A DNA stretch of 12,638 nt, taken from WJMT01 sp964611275. GTDB taxonomy: Bacteria; Acidobacteriota; Aminicenantia; Aminicenantales; Aminicenantaceae. Within the stretch, counting starts at the first letter, position 1, and the number at the start of each line of letters is the position of its first letter. The position numbers and the translations under genes were made by a program. The stretch covers positions 1-12,638 of the forward strand of contig CAZSZS010000005.1 in the NCBI GenBank assembly GCA_964611275.1. The letters are read 5' to 3'. Shown here piece by piece: positions 1 through 7,112 of the stretch. Under the pieces are notes generated by a model that was not told where the DNA came from, made no database searches, and saw only the letters and a list, made by a program, of their open reading frames with translations.

Positions 1-18
1 GTTAAAAATCTTTTGCAA

Positions 19-65
19 GCGACGGCCACACATGATTTTCACCATATTTTATGAATAATCAGGAT
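19..65 (-). repeat. 3'-flank repeat, copy 1 (after otsAB)
   Basis: Read on the minus strand, this stretch overlaps the otsAB stop codon and runs CCTGA-TTATTCATAAAATATGG, then AAAATCATGTGTGG and CGTCGC. The first half resembles the copy after the sulfatase gene (7113-7141). The second half matches the copy at the right end of the window (12610-12630) at 18 of 21 positions. It follows the gene in the gene's own direction, as the other copies do. I aligned it by eye; no function is known to me. Confidence 0.45.
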
Positions 66-2266
66 TTGGATAGTTCGCGCAGAAGAGACCGGCAGGCTTT
101 TGGAGACTCGATATAAAGACGGGCTTCAGTGGAACCGTACCCTATTTTTATGGAAAAAGCTCCTTCTGGCAGAACTTTGAAAAGGTCCTCGTCAGTCCAA
201 TCATCACCTAATGCGAGTATAAAATCCCAATCGCTCATTCTTAGAAAATGATCCGCAGCTGTCCCTTTATTGATGCCAGCGATCCTGACCTCTATGACCT
301 TTTTTCCGTGCATTAGCTGAAGGTTTGTATTTGCTAAAAACTCATTGAGATTATCAAAGAGTTCATGAGAACGCATTTTTCCCAATTCAGGGCTGGCGTT
401 CCGGTAATGCCAGGCAAGGCCAAATTCTTTTTCTTCTACAAAAGAGCCCGGAACCCTTGATTCATAATTTTTAAGGATGGGCATGATCCGGTCTTTCCAT
501 TGAACAGGGATACTGACCTGTCTTTCCCATTCGCCTTTCGGAAGTATTTTGATCCAGGATCCGTGTTCAGCCACCAGGGAGCAGTTGATGTCCCCGAGCC
601 ACTGCTCCATTGTGTTTCGATCCCTTCCGCTGATTATGACAATATGGTTATTGGCATTGCTTGAAAGAGATATAAGCATTCTTTTTAGTTCTTTATCCGG
701 CTTGGCATCCTCGGGTTTTTTGGAAAATGAGATCAGTGTTCCGTCATAATCAAAAAGGAGAAGTCTTTTCCTGCTTTTTTTATACTGAGATAAAATTTCT
801 TTTTTCCAGTGTTGGTTTAGTTTTCTATGTTCTCTGGTAGCCTGAATATTTTTTGTCTCTTCAATGCTTTTTATGAAACTCTGGGTCCAGTGCTTTATGT
901 CATATTCCAGGATGCGTTTCCTCATTGTCTTCATTCGGGATATTTTTTCTTGCTCCGGCATAGTGAGGGCTTTTTTGATCGCGTCAACGACTTCGTTTTT
1001 ATTATGGATATTGACTATCAGCGCTTCTCCCAGTTCTTCAGCAGCTCCGGCGGTTCCGCTCAAGATAAGAACTCCGTTGTTGTCCTTTTTCGCAGCCACG
1101 TATTCCTTGGCTACCAGATTCATGCCGTCTCTTACAGGAGTCACCAGCGCAATGTCTGCGGCTGAGTACAGAGAGATGAGTTTTTTAAACGGCCGTGAAC
1201 GGTATATATAGTTAACCGGTGTCCAAGATGGAGTCCCGAATCTTCCGTTTATATTTCCGACAAGTCTGTCGATTTCTTCTTTCAACAGTTTGTAATGACT
1301 CACTTTTGTTCTTGACGGCACACACAACATAATATAGGTTGTTTTTTTGTGCCATTTTCGATTTTTCGCTAGAAAGAGTTCGAATGCTTTGAGGCGGTGA
1401 GCGATTCCCTTGGAATAATCCAGTCTGTCAACAGAAAGGATTATTTTATTTTTTTTCCCCAATAGTTTTCGGCACTTTGCTGTTTCTCTCTGTACTTCGG
1501 GGTCAGCAAGCAGTCTGTTGTTTTTTTCGACATCTATTCCTATGGGAAAGTTATCCACACGGACTATTCTGTTGTCGACGGAAATCGAACCAAATTCGTG
1601 TTCATAACCCAGAAGCCTTAAAGAGCTGCTTAGGAAGTGCCTTGCGTATTCATATGTATGGAATCCCACAAGGTCAGCTCCCAGCAGCCCTTCTAAGATT
1701 TCTGTTCTCCAGGGAAGTATCCGGAATATCTCTGATGATGGAAAAGGGATATGAAGGAAGAACCCTATGGAGCTTTTTGGAAATACTTTCCGTATGAGTT
1801 TGGGAAGAAGCATAAGATGATAGTCATGCACCCAGAAAGTATTGGCAGGGTCAGCAGTTTCCATGATTATCTGTAAGAATTTCTGGTTAACTTTTTCATA
1901 GGATTTCCATTCAGGCTCCTCAAAGGTACTCAATGAGGAAAAGTAATGAAAGAGAGGCCATATGGTTCTGTTTGAAAATCCATAGTAATACTTGTCCAGT
2001 TCAGGGCGGGAAAGGAAAACAGGATGACACTGGTGGTCTTTTATGAGGCATTCTTGAATATAATTTTTCTCCCTGCTGTTCCTCGGAATATAACCAGGCC
2101 AGCCTATGAACAGTACTTGTTTCTTTTGCCTGAGAGATCGTAGGCCTGTGGCAAGGCCCCCAGGGCTTTCCTTTATTAGTATCCGGTTTTTTTTCCTGCT
2201 TACGGTAACAGGAAGTCTGTTTGAGACTATTATAAGGCTGTCTTTTGAAGATTTGTTTTTACCCAT
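59..2266 (-). CDS. otsAB: Bifunctional trehalose-6-phosphate synthase/phosphatase (OtsA-OtsB fusion)
   Basis: Makes trehalose in the cytoplasm in two steps: UDP-glucose + glucose-6-phosphate to trehalose-6-phosphate, then dephosphorylation. The 735-residue chain is a fusion. Residues about 10-470 are a GT20 synthase: SNRLP (15-19), the glycine loop PGGL (35-38), HDYH (147-150), the phosphate-binding Arg/Lys pair of VDRLDYSKG (R281, K286) and DGMNLVAKE (380-388). Residues about 500-730 are a HAD phosphatase: DYDGT (506-510, nucleophile D506 and acid/base D508), SGRD (546-549), a conserved Glu-Arg-Gly-Asn-Lys-Gly segment (659-668) and GDDWTDED (687-694). All key residues are present, so both halves should be active. 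No Shine-Dalgarno sequence precedes the ATG, but SNRLP lies where expected relative to it and no upstream in-frame start exists. It lies 94 nt after treT on the same strand, so they may be co-transcribed. The family assignment is firm. Confidence 0.95.
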   Translation of the reverse strand: MGKNKSSKDSLIIVSNRLPVTVSRKKNRILIKESPGGLATGLRSLRQKKQVLFIGWPGYIPRNSREKNYIQECLIKDHQCHPVFLSRPELDKYYYGFSNRTIWPLFHYFSSLSTFEEPEWKSYEKVNQKFLQIIMETADPANTFWVHDYHLMLLPKLIRKVFPKSSIGFFLHIPFPSSEIFRILPWRTEILEGLLGADLVGFHTYEYARHFLSSSLRLLGYEHEFGSISVDNRIVRVDNFPIGIDVEKNNRLLADPEVQRETAKCRKLLGKKNKIILSVDRLDYSKGIAHRLKAFELFLAKNRKWHKKTTYIMLCVPSRTKVSHYKLLKEEIDRLVGNINGRFGTPSWTPVNYIYRSRPFKKLISLYSAADIALVTPVRDGMNLVAKEYVAAKKDNNGVLILSGTAGAAEELGEALIVNIHNKNEVVDAIKKALTMPEQEKISRMKTMRKRILEYDIKHWTQSFIKSIEETKNIQATREHRKLNQHWKKEILSQYKKSRKRLLLFDYDGTLISFSKKPEDAKPDKELKRMLISLSSNANNHIVIISGRDRNTMEQWLGDINCSLVAEHGSWIKILPKGEWERQVSIPVQWKDRIMPILKNYESRVPGSFVEEKEFGLAWHYRNASPELGKMRSHELFDNLNEFLANTNLQLMHGKKVIEVRIAGINKGTAADHFLRMSDWDFILALGDDWTDEDLFKVLPEGAFSIKIGYGSTEARLYIESPKACRSLLRELSKS

Positions 2267-2291
2267 GAAATTGCTTAGCTGTGCATAGCTT

Positions 2292-2326
2292 AACCTTTTG
2301 GACAGATAATTTCAAACCTTTTGACC
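2292..2326. repeat. Short direct repeat upstream of otsAB
   Basis: AACCTTTTG occurs at 2292-2300 and 2315-2323. Each copy is followed by GAC or GGAC, and the period is 23 nt. The pair sits 26 to 60 nt before the otsAB start. Read on the minus strand, a weak promoter-like pair TTGAAA-N17-TAAGCT overlaps it. Two copies about two helical turns apart could bind a regulator, but chance similarity in AT-rich DNA is possible. Confidence 0.3.
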
Positions 2327-2333
2327 AAGGATG

Positions 2334-2348
2334 ATGAATAGGTCAGGT
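2334..2348 (-). repeat. 3'-flank repeat, copy 2 (after treT)
   Basis: On the minus strand this reads ACCTGACCTATTCAT, a perfect 15-nt match to the start of the copy after the sulfatase gene (7127-7141). It lies 12 nt beyond the treT stop codon, in the gene's orientation. The match ends after CAT; the A-run and the GG part seen in other copies are missing here, so this is a partial copy. It is the only recognisable signal between treT and otsAB apart from the AACCTTTTG repeat. Confidence 0.5.
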
Positions 2349-2360
2349 GGTAATCCCAGC

Positions 2361-3593
2361 TTAATAGTGAGGATAGCCAAGATTATGATTGAGGACATCG
2401 ATGAGAAGCGTGAGATAATCATCAACGTGTCGGGTTATCAAGAAATGTTCCTTTATATTTCTTTTTCCTTTTTTACCCATTTCTTTGGCAAGTTTTTTAT
2501 CTTTGAGTATGGTTATGACTTTTTCTGCGCATCCTTTGATGTCACCAGGTTCTACCAAAAAGCCTGTTTCATTGTCTATTAGTTGTTCAGGGATACCACC
2601 TCTGTTTGAGGCAACGACAGGAGTTTCTTTCCATTGGGCTTCACTTACGGTTAGACCGAATCCTTCTCTTATCGACTTTTGAAGCACGACCGTGGATATC
2701 CGCTGCAGGACATTAACCAGGATCTGATTGTCCCCCAGAACGAACTTGACATCCCCTGACTGTAAATATTTTTTTGCAATTCGTTTCATTCTGCTGTAGA
2801 CCGTAACGCCTTCAGGGTCATCCGGAGCCATGTTGTAGCAGTAGATGAGTCTGCAGTCTACTTTTTCTTTAACATGTTCAAAGACCTTGAGCACTCCTTC
2901 CGGGTCTTTCCACGGATCAAACCTTGATACCTGGCTGATTATAGGCTTATCAGTAGGGATATCGAATTTTTCCAGTGTTTTTTTGATCGTTTTTTCGCTG
3001 AGGTCCATATTTTTTGTTGAGAGAGGGTCTATTGAGGGATGAATGACAACCTGCTTTATAGGGATATCATTTTTCTTGAAGCGTTCGCTGGATATGACCA
3101 TCAAGTCATACCTGATAATAAAGGTCTTGATAAATTCCCATAGTGCTTTGTTTGGTTCAGTGATATCTATGTGACAGCGCCATACCCAGGGCTGCCTTTT
3201 CTTGTTGAATTTAATAAGAGGAAGGGGTTGAGGATCATGGATGATAACACAGTCATGATCCAGATGGGTGAACCTGGAAAATCTGCTGTTGGTCTCCAGG
3301 TAGAGACACTTTTTGTTTTTGGACAGATTTATGGAATTACCCTGAAGAGCATTGTGGAACTTTTTTGTGACCGTAAAAAAATCAGTTGGGCCTATGAGGA
3401 TCCTCCATCCAGCATCGACTCCTATGTCGTTCAGAAGAACGATGAGATTGTTCAGTATTTCAGCTACGCCTCCTCCATGGGCTGTGGAGTTGATATGAAC
3501 GATATGTTTGTTTATCAACCGATGGGCTTTTTGATGGATTCGCCCAATTGTTTTTTCACCGACTATAGGTAGATAGTCATCAATGCTCTTCAT
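2361..3593 (-). CDS. treT: GT4 trehalose synthase, TreT type (trehalose glycosyltransferring synthase)
   Basis: A retaining GT-B glycosyltransferase of family 4, 410 residues, about the usual TreT length. TreT enzymes join NDP-glucose and glucose directly to trehalose, and can run backwards. Visible marks: the N-terminal AHGGGVAE (38-45) that contacts donor and acceptor, IIHDPQPLPL (117-126), WRCHID (138-143), QVSRFDPWKDPEGV (221-234) and the GT4 E-x7-E element in REGFGLTVSEAQWK (309-322, E310 and E318). No signal peptide is seen, so it should be cytoplasmic. The ATG has AGGAG 8 nt upstream (3602-3606) and a good promoter further up. The adjacent otsAB supports a trehalose role. Related GT4 enzymes such as trehalose phosphorylase share much of this signature, so the exact donor (ADP-, UDP- or GDP-glucose, or glucose-1-phosphate) cannot be told from sequence alone. 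Confidence 0.85.
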   Translation of the reverse strand: MKSIDDYLPIVGEKTIGRIHQKAHRLINKHIVHINSTAHGGGVAEILNNLIVLLNDIGVDAGWRILIGPTDFFTVTKKFHNALQGNSINLSKNKKCLYLETNSRFSRFTHLDHDCVIIHDPQPLPLIKFNKKRQPWVWRCHIDITEPNKALWEFIKTFIIRYDLMVISSERFKKNDIPIKQVVIHPSIDPLSTKNMDLSEKTIKKTLEKFDIPTDKPIISQVSRFDPWKDPEGVLKVFEHVKEKVDCRLIYCYNMAPDDPEGVTVYSRMKRIAKKYLQSGDVKFVLGDNQILVNVLQRISTVVLQKSIREGFGLTVSEAQWKETPVVASNRGGIPEQLIDNETGFLVEPGDIKGCAEKVITILKDKKLAKEMGKKGKRNIKEHFLITRHVDDYLTLLIDVLNHNLGYPHY

Positions 3594-3636
3594 CTTGCTC
3601 TCTCCTGTGCCATTTTATCGAGCTTAGATTTTTTGT

Positions 3637-3665
3637 AACATAACATCAATGTTTGTATGTGTCAA
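3637..3665 (-). promoter_or_regulatory. Sigma-70 promoter of treT
   Basis: On the minus strand a perfect -35 TTGACA (3660-3665) is followed after exactly 17 nt by TATGTT (3637-3642, four of six consensus positions). It points into treT and predicts a leader of roughly 35-40 nt containing the AGGAG ribosome binding site at 3602-3606. Experimental start-site data are absent. Confidence 0.6.
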
Positions 3666-3701
3666 ATAAAAGGCCTGAGAAGCTGTAAAGAGGCGAAAAA
3701 T

Positions 3702-3730
3702 TTGATTCTTATCTGAGAATATGAGATAAT
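3702..3730 (+). promoter_or_regulatory. Extended -10 promoter of rpoD with overlapping inverted repeat
   Basis: TTGATT (3702-3707), a 17-nt spacer and GATAAT (3725-3730), with TG one base before the -10 (3722-3723), form a good housekeeping promoter facing rpoD. The leader would be about 145 nt. Within it, TTATCT (3709-3714) and AGATAA (3724-3729) are perfect inverted arms 9 nt apart, centred on the spacer and covering most of the -10. A protein bound there would block the polymerase, so this could be an operator; that part is inference. Confidence 0.55.
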
Positions 3731-3789
3731 CTAAATCCAATGAGAAACACAATCCATAGTATCGATACAACTCCATATATTTTTCAGAC

Positions 3790-3810
3790 CTATGAATGAT
3801 CTTTTCATAG
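3790..3810 (+). promoter_or_regulatory. Perfect inverted repeat in the rpoD leader
   Basis: CTATGAA and TTCATAG are perfect 7-bp arms separated by 7 nt, downstream of the predicted rpoD start site and about 70 nt before its ATG. In RNA they would form a small hairpin; in DNA they could be an operator half-site pair. A second small stem, GAAGT/ACTTC with a 5-nt loop, follows at 3836-3850. No T-run follows either, so neither looks like a terminator. The rest of 3594-3882 contains only the two divergent promoters and the ribosome binding sites. Confidence 0.4.
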
Positions 3811-3882
3811 AGAAAAAAGGAAGACCTGTCAGGAAGAAGTCAGACACTTCAAATGCAAATAAAAAGGAGAAAAACTCTCTGA

Positions 3883-5544
3883 ATGGCAAGTAATCCGGAG
3901 TTATTCACTCAGACCAAGGTTAAAAAGAAAAAAAAGTTCAGTTCTGAAAAAAAAGAACAAATCCGAAAGATCCTCCAGCTAGGAAGAGAAAGAGGGTATC
4001 TCTTTATGGAAGAGATAAATGGTTTGCTTGAGGAAGGATTTGACACTGACGAAGAGTTTGACGGATTTATTGAAGCCTTGGATAGATATAAAATCAAAAT
4101 CAGAAACAAACAAAGAGAGATCAAGCAGCGTCCAAAAAAACCCGAAAAAACAAGGATAAGGGGGATTGAAAGAACGACTGACCCTGTAAAGCTCTACTTA
4201 AAGGAGATGGGGAGCATTTCACTTTTAACAAAAGAAGGTGAAATCGCTCTGGCAAGACAGATTGAAAGAAGCGAAAGAAATATTATTAAAGCGCTTTCGA
4301 GAACTCCGTTTTTGTTTGAATTGATTTGCGATGTCAGAGATAAGTATGAGTTCCATAAGAGAATCCTGAATAATATGTTTGATTATGATGAATGCAGCGT
4401 TTCGGGTGAGCATCAAGATACAAGAGAGGACCGGATTTTCGACATAATATCCCAGATCAAAGAAGGCTATGAAGAACTTGAACAAATTCCTGAGTCTGAT
4501 AAGAAAAGCATAGAACGCCTCCGGGTTCTCTCAAGAATAAATCAATTATTAAGGTCTCTCCAGATCAAGCCTGAGATAATTGAAAGAGCTACCGAGAATT
4601 TGCATTTAAAACTGGAGGGGATTAACAGGCTTGAGGAAATCAAGGAGGATCTGGAGACCAAGTACAGGCGCAAAAGAAAGACAAAAAAGAAACTTGCCAT
4701 AAGAAGACAGATAAAAGATACGGAAAGACTGATTCAGATTATACAGAAAGAGGTCAGGCTTGATTTTGATGGGATGAAAAAGATAATGCGCGCCATCAAG
4801 ATGGAACAGAAGATGAGCGATCAGGCTAAGGAAGAGCTGGTAGCGGCAAATTTACGGTTAGTCATTTCCATTGCAAAGAAATATATTAACAGAGGGCTTC
4901 ATTTTTTGGATTTGATTCAAGAAGGAAACACTGGATTGATCAAAGCTGTCAGTAAATTCGAATATAAAAGAGGGTACAAGTTCTCGACCTATGCCACCTG
5001 GTGGATCCGGCAGGCCATAACAAGAGCTGTTTGCGACCAGGCAAGGACTATAAGAATCCCTGTCCACATGATCGAGACTATCAATAAACTGATCAAACAA
5101 TCTCAGAAATTTGTTCAGGAAATGGGCCGTGAGCCAAAATGCGAAGAATTGGCTAAAAGAATGGACATGCCCATTCACAAAGTGAGGAAAATTATTAAGC
5201 TTTCCCAGGCGCCTATTTCTCTGGAGACTCCCATAGGAGAGGACAACGACAGCCAGTTAGGCGATTTTATTGAAGACAAGATTCTTCCTTCTCCTCCTGA
5301 GGCTGTTGTGAACATTACATTAAAAGAAAAAATTGAGGAAGTTCTGGATTCCATAACGGAAAGAGAGGCAAAAGTCCTCAGAATGCGTTTTGGGTTGGGA
5401 AGCGGGAATGAACATACTCTGGAAGAGGTCGGGCAGCAGTTTAAGGTCACGAGAGAAAGAATAAGACAGATTGAAGCCAAAGCACTAAGGAAGTTAAGGG
5501 GACCCCGGCGAAGGCAAAAATTAAAGTCTTTCTTGAATGATTAA
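3883..5544 (+). CDS. rpoD: RNA polymerase primary sigma factor (sigma-70, RpoD/SigA)
   Basis: Directs core RNA polymerase to housekeeping promoters. The 553-residue protein has the group 1 layout: a region 1.1-like N terminus (about 22-75), region 1.2 (TTDPVKLYLKEMG, 98-110), a charged, partly coiled-coil non-conserved region (about 131-310), regions 2.1-2.4 (NLRLVISIAKKYINRGL at 323-339; YATWWIRQAITRAVCDQAR at 370-388), region 3 (to about 470) and region 4 with the -35 helix-turn-helix (TLEEVGQQFKVTRERIRQIE, 512-531). The conserved RTIRIPVHMIETINK segment (388-402) and the KLKSFL tail mark it as the essential sigma rather than an alternative one. It is shorter than the E. coli protein mainly because of the non-conserved region. 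The ATG is preceded by AAGGAG (3864-3869), with a rather long spacing of 13 nt. Its stop codon interlocks with that of the convergent GT9 gene. Confidence 0.97.
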   Translation: MASNPELFTQTKVKKKKKFSSEKKEQIRKILQLGRERGYLFMEEINGLLEEGFDTDEEFDGFIEALDRYKIKIRNKQREIKQRPKKPEKTRIRGIERTTDPVKLYLKEMGSISLLTKEGEIALARQIERSERNIIKALSRTPFLFELICDVRDKYEFHKRILNNMFDYDECSVSGEHQDTREDRIFDIISQIKEGYEELEQIPESDKKSIERLRVLSRINQLLRSLQIKPEIIERATENLHLKLEGINRLEEIKEDLETKYRRKRKTKKKLAIRRQIKDTERLIQIIQKEVRLDFDGMKKIMRAIKMEQKMSDQAKEELVAANLRLVISIAKKYINRGLHFLDLIQEGNTGLIKAVSKFEYKRGYKFSTYATWWIRQAITRAVCDQARTIRIPVHMIETINKLIKQSQKFVQEMGREPKCEELAKRMDMPIHKVRKIIKLSQAPISLETPIGEDNDSQLGDFIEDKILPSPPEAVVNITLKEKIEEVLDSITEREAKVLRMRFGLGSGNEHTLEEVGQQFKVTRERIRQIEAKALRKLRGPRRRQKLKSFLND

Positions 5545-6824
5545 CCTGGGTGATGGATAAAGGATTCGATATAAGAAATTATCTCTTCAGGGTCGATCCC
5601 ATTAAAACATTTGATTTCAGGGCAGTTCTTAAAAGCCTTGTCAATGCACGTTATATTTTTACAGGGGGGATGGCCTTCGAATGATTTTGCAGGAGCGTTC
5701 TGCGCAGAATCTATGTGTCCCTCTGAGAAAGAATCATATCCGTAGAGCCTGCTGGGAGTTGCTCCGAATATTCCGATCAGTGCGGTTTGGTTTCTGAATT
5801 TTTGTTCTGAGTCTGTTATGACTTTTTCCGCAGCAGAGATATGCATGGGGCCTGTATCTGCTGACATGAAGATATTCGTTTTATCTGTAAGAGCCGCGTA
5901 AACATCTATAGGGGTATCCAGGGGAAAAATCAGGATTTTCCTTTTTAATTCTTCGGGGAGTCGGTTGAGTATTTTTTTTTCGATATTCCTGTATGACCGG
6001 CCTCTGTTCATAAGGACCTGATCCACAGAAGGCATGGAAAGGACTGCTTTCAGAATATGGACCTGTATTTTTAATGGGATCAAGGTGTATGGAGAGGAAG
6101 AATCCGGATTAAAAAAAATAATTTTCCTATCCTGTAGGATTCCTATTTTCTCAGCGGTTTTTTCCGCTCTTACATACACATCTTTACTAAGATACAATCT
6201 AAGTGTAAAAGGACTGCCTTCACTGGTTTTTCCATTAAGTCCGGAGGGGTTGATCCTAAAAGCCATTTCCTTTCCAAATTGACTTAATTGAAAGCTAATA
6301 TGCATTTTGTGGTGTTCTGCAAAGTAGGCCCTTATTATTTTGCCTATGAATCTTATGGGATGTATGACTGTGGCCTTTCCGTATTTTAATGCGGAGAATG
6401 GAAGAAAAGGGGAAAAATTAAAAATAATGTCATATTTATTTCTTATTAAGAGCTTCTTTAAGGTTTCAAGGTCCTTTGAAGAGGGAGTGACTCTACTTCG
6501 AAGAATGGGATGATGTGCGTCGACAAAAGGATTTGATTTAATAAGAGGAAAAGCTTTTCTATTATAGACGTAATGGATTTTCGATCCGGGCAGGTATTGT
6601 TTTATCTTTTCTATGAAAGCCTGATGGTTTATGGCATCTCCTATATTGATATCAGGGACAATGAGAAATTTTTCTGGATTATTGATCTTCCTTAATTTTT
6701 TATTTTCTCTTTTTTTGAGGAGAGAGTCGAGAGTTTTACTACAAGAGATAAATTTTAAGAAACGATCAAGGAATGGAGAAGAGATCCTTTCTACAGCTAT
6801 TACTGATTTTTCAATGTACTTCAT
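5541..6824 (-). CDS. Glycosyltransferase family 9 (heptosyltransferase-like) protein
   Basis: An inverting GT-B enzyme of the ADP-heptose:LPS heptosyltransferase family, 427 residues, expected at the cytoplasmic face of the inner membrane and adding a sugar to a lipid-linked envelope glycan. Marks: VPDINIGDAI (56-65, the family's N-terminal G-D loop), NPDSSSPYTLIPL (239-251), SADTGPMHISAA (321-332, the donor-binding D-TGP-H segment) and IGIFGATPSRLYGY (350-363). The C terminus has four cysteines, C388, C393, C401 and C406, in the place where many family members carry a cysteine cluster, possibly binding metal. About 50 residues precede the first conserved motif, longer than in short LPS heptosyltransferases. 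The sugar and acceptor cannot be read from sequence. Start: ATG without a clear Shine-Dalgarno sequence. It overlaps rpoD by 4 nt at the 3' end. Confidence 0.88.
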   Translation of the reverse strand: MKYIEKSVIAVERISSPFLDRFLKFISCSKTLDSLLKKRENKKLRKINNPEKFLIVPDINIGDAINHQAFIEKIKQYLPGSKIHYVYNRKAFPLIKSNPFVDAHHPILRSRVTPSSKDLETLKKLLIRNKYDIIFNFSPFLPFSALKYGKATVIHPIRFIGKIIRAYFAEHHKMHISFQLSQFGKEMAFRINPSGLNGKTSEGSPFTLRLYLSKDVYVRAEKTAEKIGILQDRKIIFFNPDSSSPYTLIPLKIQVHILKAVLSMPSVDQVLMNRGRSYRNIEKKILNRLPEELKRKILIFPLDTPIDVYAALTDKTNIFMSADTGPMHISAAEKVITDSEQKFRNQTALIGIFGATPSRLYGYDSFSEGHIDSAQNAPAKSFEGHPPCKNITCIDKAFKNCPEIKCFNGIDPEEIISYIESFIHHPG

Positions 6825-6851
6825 TTAAAATCGCTATATTCCAGCCTGTGT

Positions 6852-6880
6852 GTTATCCGCTTTTATATAAAAATATACAA
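6852..6880 (-). promoter_or_regulatory. Possible promoter of the GT9 gene
   Basis: On the minus strand TTGTAT (6875-6880) and GATAAC (6852-6857) are separated by 17 nt, about 28 nt before the GT9 start codon. Each element matches consensus at four positions and the surroundings are very AT-rich, so chance matches are likely. The predicted leader is about 20 nt, which fits the lack of a ribosome binding site at this gene. Confidence 0.3.
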
Positions 6881-6903
6881 TAATTAGTCTGATTTATTCA
6901 CAT

Positions 6904-6995
6904 GCCGAGGTTGCTGCAGATGCAAGACATAGAGTACGAAGCTGTGGTCCTTCACCGCGAGTACCCTGTAACGAAGAAGATGCAGTGAGATCGGC
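6904..6995 (+). ncRNA. Long imperfect hairpin, candidate structured RNA
   Basis: The 92 nt fold on themselves. GCCGA (6904-6908) pairs with TCGGC (6991-6995). After a 2x2 purine loop, TTGCTGCA (6911-6918) pairs with TGCAGTGA (6981-6988). Further in, ACA/TGT (6927-6929/6967-6969) and GTAC/GTAC (6934-6937/6961-6964) pair. The tip is TGTGGT/ACCGCG (6943-6948/6954-6959) with loop CCTTC. Several pairs are G-T in this orientation and would be A-C mismatches on the other strand, so a plus-strand transcript is favoured. It is richer in G+C than the flanking DNA. I compared it with 6S RNA, SRP RNA and attC sites and none fits. Whether it is transcribed, or is part of a mobile repeat, is unknown. Confidence 0.4.
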
Positions 6996-6998
6996 TTG

Positions 6999-7022
6999 CC
7001 TATATGGTAAAAAAATGGCGAT
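6999..7022 (+). repeat. 3'-flank repeat family, inverted partner arm
   Basis: Reads CCTATATGG then TAAAAAAATGGCGAT. The last 15 nt (7008-7022) are the exact reverse complement of 7113-7127, and the CCTAT start is also shared with that copy (7132-7136 reversed). The two arms enclose 90 nt of A/T-rich DNA. Together with 7113-7141 this forms a perfect 15-bp inverted repeat, as at the ends of a miniature transposable element or a large stem. No target-site duplication is visible. Confidence 0.5.
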
Positions 7023-7112
7023 TAAAATGAAAGTAAAAACAAACAAAAACATTTCAGTTGTCATTTTTTTTGAAAGCATGTATATCCTTGAAAGCAAAAC
7101 AAAAAAAGGCAC

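Noticed and set aside
827..1211. Overlapping plus-strand open frames inside otsAB
   Set aside because: They lie opposite an intact, motif-complete GT20/HAD gene, carry no recognisable motifs and have no start signals.
6902..6985. Plus-strand frame from ATG 6902 (28 codons) as a transposase remnant or small gene
   Set aside because: It is short, has no ribosome binding site, resembles no family I can name with confidence, and coincides with the hairpin that explains the sequence better.
6904..6995. 6S RNA, SRP RNA or an integron attC site in the gap
   Set aside because: The hairpin is too short for 6S RNA and lacks its central bubble. Neither strand has the SRP tip with its GGAA loop and following AGCAGCC. 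The attC core sites (GTTRRRY/RYYYAAC) are absent.
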